NCBI GenBank assembly: GCA_002296965.1
Contig: DBIW01000036.1
Span: 63,085-127,084, forward strand
DNA length: 64,000 nucleotides
Source of the DNA: Treponema sp. UBA792
Lineage (GTDB): Bacteria > Spirochaetota > Spirochaetia > Treponematales > Treponemataceae
Reading direction: 5' to 3'
Positions 33,834 through 43,300 of the stretch are shown piece by piece. The translations under genes and the position numbers were made by a program. Position 1 is the first letter of the stretch, and each line of letters starts with the position of its first letter. Below the pieces are notes generated by a model. That model made no database searches and was not told the DNA's origin. It was given only the letters and a program-made list of their open reading frames with translations.

Positions 33834-33842
33834 ATCACTGCT

Positions 33843-34493
33843 ATGGAGAAAGAATTCATTACCCGCCGCTATCTGGAGACCCTTTCGTTTTCCGATCTGT
33901 CAAAACTTGCCGATGAGTATGGGGTTGAGGTTCCCGACAATCTGAACAGACGTTTCCTGATTGCCGAGATTCTGGAGCTGGCGGATGAGCCTGTTCTCTC
34001 CGATGATATGGTGATTTCGGAATACGAGGACAATGAGGAGGACGGGGCGCTTCCGGCCAATTACAGCGAGACGCAGGTCATCTGCGCGCTGCGCAACCCG
34101 GCCTGGATTTTTATCTTCTGGAACATAAGTCCGTCGGATCTGGCCGCGGCAGGCGGAGGCGATTCGCTTGTGCTTAGGATTCTTTTCTTTGATTCGGAGG
34201 ATTCTTCGGCTGAGTCGGATTCTTTTGACGTCAAGGCGGCTGTGTCTCCTCAGGAGCAGTATGTGCTTGTTCCGCCCGGAAAGAAAATCGTCTGCGTGCA
34301 GCTCGGATCTGTTCAGAACCGTGAATTCCGCCTTCTGGCCGTCTCTTCTCCTGTCGGAATCCCTTGCGGCGCTGGATTCCTGAATGATGCCCGTCCCGGC
34401 GCCGAGCTTCCGTTTCCGGAGATAGCGCTGCTTTCCGGAATGGATGAGGCGATGAAATCCCGTTTTGTCAGTTACAGGCAGTCGTTTTCCTGA
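33843..34493 (+). CDS. DUF4912 domain protein
   Basis: A 216-residue protein. Residues 1-45 form a short helical Rho-N-like segment (YLETLSFSDLSKLADEYGVEVP). An acidic linker follows, then the DUF4912 core with ALRNPAWIFIFWNISPSDLA, the W-I-x-x-x-W hallmark of the family. A beta-rich end contains EQYVLVPPGKKIVCVQLGSV. DUF4912 genes are often found beside GH57-type enzymes, as here. The function is unknown; a carbohydrate or protein binding role is a guess. Confidence 0.85.
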   Translation: MEKEFITRRYLETLSFSDLSKLADEYGVEVPDNLNRRFLIAEILELADEPVLSDDMVISEYEDNEEDGALPANYSETQVICALRNPAWIFIFWNISPSDLAAAGGGDSLVLRILFFDSEDSSAESDSFDVKAAVSPQEQYVLVPPGKKIVCVQLGSVQNREFRLLAVSSPVGIPCGAGFLNDARPGAELPFPEIALLSGMDEAMKSRFVSYRQSFS

Positions 34494-34512
34494 ATCAGGA
34501 GTTTTAACCGGT

Positions 34513-36084
34513 ATGTTGAAGAATCTTGCGGTAGTCGTGAAGGCCTCTCAGGTCTTTGTAAATTTTGATGGAGACAGGCTTTCTGGCGATGTTCCTGTCC
34601 GGAATGCGCTGTTCGAGACGGTCTCCGATGTGTATATTCCGCTTTTGAATATGTTCGACAGCCTGGAGCGGGACAATGTGCCTTTCCGGATCGCGCTTGT
34701 TCTTCCGCCGATTCTGTGCGCGGTTCTTGACAGCAGCGGTTTTCATAAGGAATTCGGCGAGTGGCTTGACCGCAGGATCGCGCTCGGCGGAAGGGAGCTT
34801 GAGCGGTGCGCAGGTGATTCAGCGGCCTCCGGAAGCATCTCAAGGACGGTCGCCGATGCCGTGCGCACTAAATCCGATTTTTTTGACAGGTATGAGAAGA
34901 GGCTTGTAAGAAAATTCTGCGAATATCAGCGGAAGGGATTCATAGAAATTCTTGCGACAGGCGGAACCGGAATTTTCGTTCCGCATTATTCCGGCATGGA
35001 TGAGATTCTTTCCGCCGAGATAGAGACCGGCATTCACGCCTACAGGTCGAGTTTCGGAGAATTTCCGGACGGATTCTGGCTGCCGGAGGAGGGATATGTT
35101 CCCGGAGCGGAGAAGATAATCCGTTCCTATGGCTTCAACTATACGATTCTTGACTCCAGGGCATTCCTGTTCTCGGAGACTCCTGCCGCGGGAGGAATAT
35201 TCCGGCCCGCCAGGACGGATAATTCACTCGTCGTCTTTGCCGATGATTTCACGCTCCGCGACGCCGTTTTCGGACAGAACGGATACTGTAAGGGTGATGT
35301 CTATATGGACTTGAACCGGGACATAGGATTCGAGCTTCCTGTGGAGCGGCTTTCACCTTTCCTTGACGGAAACGAGGCGAGATGTCCGTCAGGATTCTGC
35401 TACTGGAACCGGGGAAGGAATCCCTATGACGCCGGGGCCGCCCGCGAGCGGTGCGCGGAAGACGCGCGTCTGTTCCTTGACGGAATCTCAGGGAGACTTG
35501 AGCGTGCCGGTGAGCTTTTGCCCGGAAGCGACTTCGTCTCGCTTTCATTCTCGCTTGATGCGGACATGATCCGCCGTGAATGGCGCGAGGGCATCTGCTG
35601 GCTGGAGAATGTGCTCCGCTCGGCCTCTGATTTTTCATTGAACACCGCGCTGTTCAACGAGATGCTCGGCCGCCAGTTCGAGCTCCAGAAAATCCGCCCG
35701 TACTATTCATCGTCATCCGGTTACGGGGAGACTTTCCTGTCGGGGCGGAACAGCTGGATGCTCCGCTATACGCGCAAGGCCTGCGAGCGTATGACTGACC
35801 TTGCTGAAAGATTTCCGAAGGACTCCGGACTTAAGGCCAGGCTTCTGAACATAGGCGCAAAGGAGCTGCTGATAGCCCTCTCGTCGGATCTCGCGAGGAT
35901 GCTGGACGAGGATATTTTTCCTGAGTATGCGCGCAGGAGGTTCGAGGAGTCCATAAAGGCGTTCACGGCCGTATTTGATGCGCTCGGATCAAATACGGTC
36001 AGCACTGAATGGCTTACACGGATAGAGACAAGGGACGCTGTTTTTCCCTGGATGAACTACAGGATTTTCAGCAGAAAAAGATAG
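34513..36084 (+). CDS. GH57-family glycoside hydrolase (DUF1957 type, branching-enzyme-like)
   Basis: A 523-residue enzyme with the (beta/alpha)7 fold of family GH57. The nucleophile Glu is in GFWLPEEGYVPGAE (Glu about 190). The acid region is FSLDADMIRREWREGICWLE, matching the F-D-x-E-x-x-x-H/R-x-W-x-E-G pattern of 1,4-alpha-glucan branching enzymes, although the residue before EW is Arg rather than His. The C-terminal half is a helical bundle. I set the start at ATG 34513, 20 bases after the DUF4912 stop. A role in glycogen or a similar glucan is likely but not proven. It converges with the next gene, with one base between the stops. Confidence 0.85.
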   Translation: MLKNLAVVVKASQVFVNFDGDRLSGDVPVRNALFETVSDVYIPLLNMFDSLERDNVPFRIALVLPPILCAVLDSSGFHKEFGEWLDRRIALGGRELERCAGDSAASGSISRTVADAVRTKSDFFDRYEKRLVRKFCEYQRKGFIEILATGGTGIFVPHYSGMDEILSAEIETGIHAYRSSFGEFPDGFWLPEEGYVPGAEKIIRSYGFNYTILDSRAFLFSETPAAGGIFRPARTDNSLVVFADDFTLRDAVFGQNGYCKGDVYMDLNRDIGFELPVERLSPFLDGNEARCPSGFCYWNRGRNPYDAGAARERCAEDARLFLDGISGRLERAGELLPGSDFVSLSFSLDADMIRREWREGICWLENVLRSASDFSLNTALFNEMLGRQFELQKIRPYYSSSSGYGETFLSGRNSWMLRYTRKACERMTDLAERFPKDSGLKARLLNIGAKELLIALSSDLARMLDEDIFPEYARRRFEESIKAFTAVFDALGSNTVSTEWLTRIETRDAVFPWMNYRIFSRKR

Positions 36085-36085
36085 T

Positions 36086-37210
36086 TCAGTCGAAATTCAG
36101 GCTTGAGCTTATCCGCCGGGCAAGCTCAAGCTGTCTTCTGGCGCTTCTTATTCCGTCTTCAGCCGGTTCATATCTTCCGTTCAGTTCGAGTATGCGGCTC
36201 CAGGATTCGATGGCGGCCTCCCACTCACCGGCCGCATAGAATTCAAGCCCCTTCCTGTAAAGGGATGCGGTCTCCCTCTCCGCGGCCGATTTTCCGCGGT
36301 CGCCCAGGAAAATTCTTGCGCATAAGCTGATTTTTCCGAGAGGATTTTTCTCCGCCGGAGCGAGCATGAATTCAGCCCATGCCCCGGCGTCCCGGAACCT
36401 GAATCCGCCCGATATGCTTACGTATGGGCTTCCGCCTGAAAAAAAGAATGCCGCGGAAATCCTTGAGCCGTCCGCCGGTTCCCAGAAAATTCCAGCTTCC
36501 ACCTCCGGCGCGGCGGCATAATCCCATCCCTCGGCCACGGGAACTGTGAGCGCGGCGTTTATACCCGCCGTTCTGATGAACCTGTAGGAGAATTCCGCAC
36601 TGAAGCGGGAAGGAGCCGCGGCGGCCCTTCTTTCTCCCGACGCCTTTCCGTATATGAGCGCGCCTATGTTCCTGGCCGTTATGCCGGCCGTCATGTTCGT
36701 CTGCCTGGAATTGTACATCTTGAGAAGATTGAATCTAGTCAGAAGCCCCGCGTCCGCCGAAATGCGGATGACAGTGCCGGAATCGTCCTGTCCGGTGCAT
36801 GAGCCTTTCGCCGCGGACAGCGTGAGCCCCGCGGCGATTCCCCTGAAGTCATATCCGGACAGAAAGTTGAATGACGTGTTGAGCGCCGCCTCCGCTCCGG
36901 TCCCGTCTGTTCCCGGAGCGGCCGCCGGCGGATACAGATATGATGTCCGGACTCCGAATCCGAAATTTCCTATCCTGGACGTGTATTCTACGGTGTCCTC
37001 CTGGATTATGTCCGATATGCGCAGGCCGTCCGCTCCGAAGGCCGTATGCGATACGGACAGGATTGTCTGCTCCGCGACCGAAGTTTCCGCCGGATTGCGT
37101 TCCGGCAGGGGCATGCGCCTGAGGTCTGTGGTGCGGGTTTCTGCGTATGACCTGCCTGTCGTAAGAAAGACGGCCGCTATGCACAGAATCAGGAAATTTC
37201 CGGGTCTCAT
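36086..37210 (-). CDS. outer-membrane beta-barrel protein (UPF0164/PorV-like) with C-terminal TPR
   Basis: On the minus strand, 374 residues. Signal peptide of about 23 residues (LILCIAAVFLTTGRSYAE). The body (about 40-310) alternates short hydrophobic strands with Gly, Tyr and Phe, as in FadL-like barrels, for example FNFLSGYDFRGIAAGLTLSA. The last 60 residues are helical and TPR-like (LYRKGLEFYAAGEWEAAIESW). Treponemes encode several barrel proteins called UPF0164 with this design, so I place it there. A -10 box TATAAT ends eight bases before the ATG. Confidence 0.7.
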   Translation of the reverse strand: MRPGNFLILCIAAVFLTTGRSYAETRTTDLRRMPLPERNPAETSVAEQTILSVSHTAFGADGLRISDIIQEDTVEYTSRIGNFGFGVRTSYLYPPAAAPGTDGTGAEAALNTSFNFLSGYDFRGIAAGLTLSAAKGSCTGQDDSGTVIRISADAGLLTRFNLLKMYNSRQTNMTAGITARNIGALIYGKASGERRAAAAPSRFSAEFSYRFIRTAGINAALTVPVAEGWDYAAAPEVEAGIFWEPADGSRISAAFFFSGGSPYVSISGGFRFRDAGAWAEFMLAPAEKNPLGKISLCARIFLGDRGKSAAERETASLYRKGLEFYAAGEWEAAIESWSRILELNGRYEPAEDGIRSARRQLELARRISSSLNFD

Positions 37211-37218
37211 GGAACGGT

Positions 37219-37224
37219 ATTATA
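37219..37224 (-). promoter_or_regulatory. -10 box for the barrel gene
   Basis: On the minus strand TATAAT lies eight bases before the ATG at 37210. The -35 region is weak. The predicted mRNA is leaderless. Confidence 0.5.
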
Positions 37225-37274
37225 CACCAACATGGGCGGGAAATTCCGCCGCCGCGTAAAATTTTTCTCCGCTG

Positions 37275-37303
37275 TTCATAAAAGGGAACGTATGTGGTAT
37301 AAT
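37275..37303 (+). promoter_or_regulatory. extended -10 promoter for the TPR-phosphatase pair
   Basis: TATAAT at 37298-37303 preceded by TGG, with TTCATA at 37275-37280 (spacer 17). It is divergent from the promoter of the barrel gene about 75 bases away. Transcription would start about 10 bases before ATG 37321, and there is no ribosome site. Confidence 0.65.
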
Positions 37304-37320
37304 CCGTACCGGCCGTCCAG

Positions 37321-40300
37321 ATGAAAACAGATTTTCTCCTGATTTTTCCATTTATACTCGCCGTCTTCCCGTTCCGTCTTGAGGCGGCCGTGAATCCGTC
37401 TCCGGGAAAGGGAAATGCCGGTGTGTCCGCCGCGGATCCGCTTATCAGCCGGACAAGATATGACGATGCGCTGCGGGTTCTGGAGGAATGTCTTGAAGAG
37501 GATCCGGATACGTTCGATCAGGTGGTGAGCCGCGCGCGGCGTATTTTCAGGGCGAGGAATGAGTATGCGGATGAGGCTGACAGGCTGATAACTCTGATTC
37601 TTGAGGATCCGGACAATGACCGTGAGATATACGAGACGATTCTGCGCCTTGAGCGGTTCGAGCAGAGCCGTTCCGACAGCAGGCTGTGGTTCATATCGTC
37701 GCTAAAAAAATCCGCGGAATTCAATTATTTCCGCTCCGTGCTGGATGGAATTCTCGCCGAGTCGTCGCGTCTCGCCGCGGAGAGTGATTTTGCCGCGGCC
37801 GCCAGGACCGCAGCCGGCGGAATGTGGCTCTACCGGGACGCTTTCTTTGATGGCTGGAAGGACAGTCCGGAAATAACGGCCGCCGTGTCCTCCGCCGTCG
37901 GCAGAATAGAGTCCTGTGCCGAAAGATTCACGTCGCCGGAGTTCCTGCGCAGCCTTGATGGCTTCGCGGACGGATTTGTCCGTGCGGTTGAATCGGGCGC
38001 CGCCGGAGCATCTGCCTTTCTGGAGCGGAATTCCGCCCTGTCCGGAGGATGTTCCGCCGTAATTGACGGAATATCGGATGCGGCGGCTGAGCTTGAGGCG
38101 GTTCTTGCGGACATCAGGCTGAAAAGCGGAGACACATCGGACGCGTCGTTCATTCCGTTTGTTCTGCGGCTTGCAGGCTGCGGCGGCGAGTCCCCGTCTT
38201 CAGGGATTATTGGAGCGGTCGCCGGGCTGGAGGCCTCCGTCTTCGCGGAAATGGAGAATTCCGTAGTCTCCGCGATGGACAAAAAATGCTCCGCGATGCT
38301 GGCGGAGCTGCCCGCGCCGGGAGCAGATTCCGCCGCCGCGGCGCAGACAGTGAGGAGATATGTTCCTGAGATAAAGGGCTTTTCGGAACTGCTTTCGGGG
38401 CTTTATTCGATGGACGGCCGCCGCGGCGCAGAGAGGCTTCCGTGTGAATATATCTCCTCCCTTTCCGGCGCGCTGGATCTGACGGTATCCGCCGTGGCGG
38501 AGCTTGAGGAAGTCACGGCCCGTGCGGACTCCCTGAGCATGAGTTCCGCTGTGGACACAGGATTTACGGAAACGGCATCGTCGCTGGTCCGGAGAACCGC
38601 AGAAATTTCCGCCGCGGCTCCTGATTTTGATGTGGCCGCTGATTCACGGGCGGTTTACGGCGCGCTTGGAGAGAAGTATCTTCTCTGGCGGGATTATCTC
38701 AGAGGCGGAGCCGAATCCGGTGTCTCCGTTCTGCTCGGCAAATCCGCGGAAATATATGCGGCGACAATGCTTTCCGAGGCAGTGCGCCTTGAGGAAATGG
38801 CGGAATCATGCTCCGTGTACATGACAGGGCTGGATGCGCCTCTCGAAGATGGGAATTCTTCCGCTGTTCCGGAAAAACGGTCTGGTGCCGGAACTGGGTC
38901 TGGCTCCGGTCTGCTTTATTTCTATCCCGGCATCGCGTCGTCCGTCCTTGGTTCGATCATAGCAGGTGCTGAAGGCCGCATTTCAGAAGCCGGGGAATTC
39001 ATAGGAAAAATGTCCGCCGCCGCAGGAGAAGCTTCTCCGGAATTCGGAGCAATAGTCTCGCTGTCGGAAAGGCTCGGAGCGCTGCGGGATTCCGCCTCGG
39101 ACCTGAAATCCGCGGCCGACGGGAGAATGAGGCTGGCGGCCCTTGCCGAGAACGAGGCTGAATTAAGGATTTCCGAATCCGAGTCTGCCCTTGCGTCAGG
39201 AAATTTTTCCCTGGCGCGCAGAAAGCTTCAGGAGGCCATGTCGAAGTATGCCGAATCGCTGGAATTATGTGATGACGTAAAGATTCGGGAGTCATGTGAC
39301 CGGAAGATGCGCGTCCTGGACCGCAGAATAACCGACGGCGAGAACGAGGTTGTGGTCGCCGATGTCCGCCGCCTAAAAAATCTTGCCATGGACAGCTATT
39401 TCGCCGGTCATTTTGAGGAGGCCGAGCGCTATCTGCTGCAGGCGGCGGAAAGATGGGCGGTGACGAACAGCGGCGAGAACGGCGAGATTTCGGACATGCT
39501 GGTTTACGTGCGGACTGCGGTCTCTATGAACACTGGCCGGGTTCTTTCTCCTGGTTCTCCGCTCTATCCTGAGATGTCGCAGCTTCTGAGTATCGCCGGT
39601 CTCTGCTACGAGTCAGGCTGCAGGAAACTGGACGGCGGCGACCTCCAGGGAGGATATGCGGATCTTGACCGCTCGCTTGCGCGCATAAGGGAGGTCAAGC
39701 TGGTGTATCCGCTGAACAGGGATGCCTCCGTTCTCGCTCTGAGAATAAGCCGGAGGCGGAATCCGGAGAAATTCCTCGCTGAATTCGGAGCTAAAGTTTC
39801 GTCCGCGGCGGAAATGTGCAGGAGCGGAGATGAGAGAATCAGACGGGAGGGATATGCCGATCTGCTTGACTGCCATGCGGTCTTTCCCGGTTATGCCGGA
39901 CTTGAGGGGCTTTTGTACGATACGGAGGTGGCGCTCGGAATCAGGCGGGGAAGGACATCAGCCGGAGACATGAGAAAATCGGACGGGCTTGTCGCCGAGG
40001 CCGCAAGAATTTCAGGCGCGCCGGGAGCCGGCGGAGCTGATTTCAGGAATGCGCTCGAAAAACTCGACGCCGCCCTGTCGTTGAATCCTGACAATAATTC
40101 TGCTATTATCCTCAAGGACAGGATTTCCGTGAGGCTCGGCGGAACTTCCGGAGTCGTCCTTTCGGTGTCGGATGAGAGACTGTATCAGCAGGCCGTGATG
40201 AGGCTTCAGAACAATGACATTATCGGTGCCGACGCCATCGCCCTGCGGCTTCTTTCCGATCCAGGGAATTCAGGATCCGGAAAGCTGATTGAGCTGAAGA

Positions 40301-40323
40301 AAAAAATAGATGCAAGACTGTAG
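37321..40323 (+). CDS. large secreted TPR/coiled-coil protein, 1000 residues
   Basis: A 1000-residue protein with a signal peptide (about residues 1-22). The rest is helical and Ala/Glu/Ser-rich with very few aromatic residues. TPR-like units occur near RYDDALRVLEECLEEDP (about residue 44) and at the C-terminus: NALEKLDAALSLNPDNNSAI and YQQAVMRLQNNDIIGADAIA. Middle segments look like long helical bundles. The protein should sit in the periplasm. The next gene, 37 bases on, encodes a membrane phosphatase with a huge extracytoplasmic part, so the two may act together. I do not recognise a named family. Confidence 0.75.
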   Translation: MKTDFLLIFPFILAVFPFRLEAAVNPSPGKGNAGVSAADPLISRTRYDDALRVLEECLEEDPDTFDQVVSRARRIFRARNEYADEADRLITLILEDPDNDREIYETILRLERFEQSRSDSRLWFISSLKKSAEFNYFRSVLDGILAESSRLAAESDFAAAARTAAGGMWLYRDAFFDGWKDSPEITAAVSSAVGRIESCAERFTSPEFLRSLDGFADGFVRAVESGAAGASAFLERNSALSGGCSAVIDGISDAAAELEAVLADIRLKSGDTSDASFIPFVLRLAGCGGESPSSGIIGAVAGLEASVFAEMENSVVSAMDKKCSAMLAELPAPGADSAAAAQTVRRYVPEIKGFSELLSGLYSMDGRRGAERLPCEYISSLSGALDLTVSAVAELEEVTARADSLSMSSAVDTGFTETASSLVRRTAEISAAAPDFDVAADSRAVYGALGEKYLLWRDYLRGGAESGVSVLLGKSAEIYAATMLSEAVRLEEMAESCSVYMTGLDAPLEDGNSSAVPEKRSGAGTGSGSGLLYFYPGIASSVLGSIIAGAEGRISEAGEFIGKMSAAAGEASPEFGAIVSLSERLGALRDSASDLKSAADGRMRLAALAENEAELRISESESALASGNFSLARRKLQEAMSKYAESLELCDDVKIRESCDRKMRVLDRRITDGENEVVVADVRRLKNLAMDSYFAGHFEEAERYLLQAAERWAVTNSGENGEISDMLVYVRTAVSMNTGRVLSPGSPLYPEMSQLLSIAGLCYESGCRKLDGGDLQGGYADLDRSLARIREVKLVYPLNRDASVLALRISRRRNPEKFLAEFGAKVSSAAEMCRSGDERIRREGYADLLDCHAVFPGYAGLEGLLYDTEVALGIRRGRTSAGDMRKSDGLVAEAARISGAPGAGGADFRNALEKLDAALSLNPDNNSAIILKDRISVRLGGTSGVVLSVSDERLYQQAVMRLQNNDIIGADAIALRLLSDPGNSGSGKLIELKKKIDARL

Positions 40324-40359
40324 TGCTGTGCCGGGACGGTTCCTTTGTTCCCTCTGAAC

Positions 40360-43300
40360 ATGAATAAGAAAATATCCACTTTGCTTTTCGTATGCGCTGT
40401 CCTGTGCGGAACGGTCCGGGCCGCGTCCTTCTATTGGGAGCCGCCTTATGCCGCCGTTCCCGGCAACGCGGAATTTCCCCGTACGGTGCGGACTTCTGAC
40501 GGCTCGTCATGGCTTTTCTGGCAGGAGACCGGAGACGGCGGAATATGGATTTCGGGGCGGAGATATTTTTCGCCGGATGAATATGCCGATTTTCCCCATA
40601 TCGCAGGGCCGTTCATGTATTCCGGCGGAATTCCGGACATCTTTTCCGCCGCCGCCTCTCCTGACGGAACCGTTGCCGTGGCGGTGCTTTCTGCCGCCGA
40701 TGAGGTGACGGTGGTCTCGTCGGAAAGAAGCTGCGGATTTGTGCCGCGCGTGCTTAAGATCAGCGGCAGCCCTGTCGCTCCGCGGATTTATGCGCAGTCG
40801 GACGGAAGGTTCAGGCTTTTTGTGTCCGTGAACAACGGGGGAATCTTCTCTATAAGATATGCGCTGTCCCCGGACGGACAGAAATGGACCGGATTCGCGG
40901 ATTTCGCTCCGGCAGGACGGATGAGGAATCCTTTTGTCCCGTTTCTAGTCCCCTCGGAAAACGGTGATGCCGTCGCTTTTCAGGCTCAGACCGTCACGGC
41001 GGAAGGACGTCTGTCCTATCAGATTTTCTGTACGTTCAGTGGTCCGTCCGGAAACTGGTCCGAGCCGCTTCTTCTTACTTCCGGACGTTTTTCCGCCGGC
41101 GGAGCGGAGACAGACCTGTCGCTTACGCAGAACCAGCGCCCGTATCTTGTGAATTCAGGCGGACGTATGCTCATGGTATGGGAGAATTCGGGCGGTTCCG
41201 TCTCCGGAAGCTCGCTGTGGTGCGCCGAGGTGACCGGTTCCGGACTGAGGGCGGACACAGTGGAAAGAATATCATCCGGCGGAGATGCGTCCGGGGCCGC
41301 CGTGTTCGTCTGCGGCGGCAGGGAGTATGCGGTGTGGTCCGAGGGCGGCGGCGAGGAGTCCGTGAACGCAATGGAGCTTGCGTCCGGGAATTCGCTGGAG
41401 ATTCCGTCCGTGCCGGGACGCAACAGGTTCGCCTCCCCGGTGGTTACGGACATTGACGGGAGGGAAATCCTGTCGTTCGTATGGCAGAACAGCTCCGGCG
41501 GAAAGAACTCAATCATAATGACGTCTCCGGATGTCTCCGCGCAGCCGCCGCAAGTCAGGGCCGTATCATATAAGGAAGGAATTCCGTCCGGTGAGGGAAA
41601 GGCGGAATTCGAGATCTCGTTTTCCGACGACGCTTCCGGAACCGCCGGATATTCCTGGTCCTGGACGCAGGATCCCGGTGTATCCGCGCCTGAGCGGCTG
41701 ATGGCTTTTTCCGACAGACGCAGGCTTGTCCTTAAGGCCGGTTCGGACGGAAAATGGTTCCTGTCTGTGCGCACCGCGGACTATGCCGGAAACTGGTCCG
41801 AGCCGGCCGCCGCTGTTTATGAGCTTGACACTGTTCCTCCGTCGCCTCCTGAAATCTGTGAGCCCGACGCCGACATCCGGGGCTTCCTGTCGTCGAATTC
41901 GTTCTCCATGAGCTGGAATCCGTCTCCGGACGGCGATACCGCCGGATATTTCTATTCTCTTGAGCATATCGGGAAAATTCCGTCCGGCATCATGGGCGGA
42001 CCTGATGATGAGGCCTGGACCGCGGACGCAATTTCAGCCCGCTATTCAGGAAAAGCGTCGCGGATGAGAGTCTCCGGGAAAGACAGCTTCACCGCGGCTT
42101 GCGCCACCGCGGAATTCAGGAACCGGCGGAACGGAGTATATGCCTTTGCGGTGGCGGCAGTGGACATGGCCGGAAACATCGGAATGCCGTCCGTGCGCAT
42201 TGTCGTCCTGAACAAATTTGTTCCGTTCACCGCAATTTACGCCGCAAGGGAGATCCGCAGGCCGGGAACGGAGGCCGAGCTTGAGATTTCCGGAGAAGGC
42301 TTCCTGAGCGGCGGGCACGTGGAGAGCATTTTCTTCACAGGTGACCTGTCCGGTTACCGCGCCATGACGCTTGCTGACGGATTCTCCGTAGAGTCGGATA
42401 CCAGAATAACGGGAGTAAGGACAGGAGCGCTTCTTGACAGCGGGACATACAGGGTCGGAATCGTACATTCCGGGCGCGGAACATATATCAGCGCTCCGCT
42501 TCTGGAGGCCGGACAGAACGGAACTGTGAAGATAACGGCGCCGTACAGGTTCGGCAGGAAGTATGTTTTCGCTGAGCGGCGCGTAGGGACCGCGGTAAAA
42601 TTTCCGGCGGCCGCTTCGATGATATGCGCCGCCGCTGTCCTTGCGGTGCTGGCCGTATCCGCCGCCGTTTCGTTTGCAAGACGCAGGGCTGATTTCTCTG
42701 CGGCGCGGAACAGTCTTGCGGCGGGAATTATTTCTGAGAGGAGGAGCGGAATGGGCGGGCGCAGATCAAAGCTGAGAAACAAGCTTATTTTCCAGACAAT
42801 GATTCTTGTCGGAATGACGGCGGTCATTGTGTCCTGGATGATAGGGACGGTGTTCACCGTGACGCAGGAGAAGACTCTTGCGGCCGGTCTCCAGAGCAAA
42901 ATCAATGTTCTTATGGACAGTATCTGTCTGAGTGTCAGGAATTTTCTTCCTTCCGGCAACATACTTGAGCTGAGCCTTCTGACTCAGCAGGCCGATGCGA
43001 TGGATGAGGTCATGGATATTACCATAACCGCCAGAAAAATGGGTTATGTACCGGGGGATGAGGATGCGGATCTTGGCTACATCTGGGCTTCAGGCCGTCC
43101 GGAGCTGCAGAATCTCATATCCGAGTACGGATACGGCCGGAGGAAACTGGACGACGGTGCCACCGCGGAAATTCTCGGAAGCATGTCCGTCCTGGAAAGC
43201 CATCTTGAGATGACGGAGAAGGAGGCTTCCGCGAGGATCGGTTCCCTTACGGAACGGGCCAGAGCTCTTGCGAGGTCATCCGGCGAGGGGGCGGTACGGG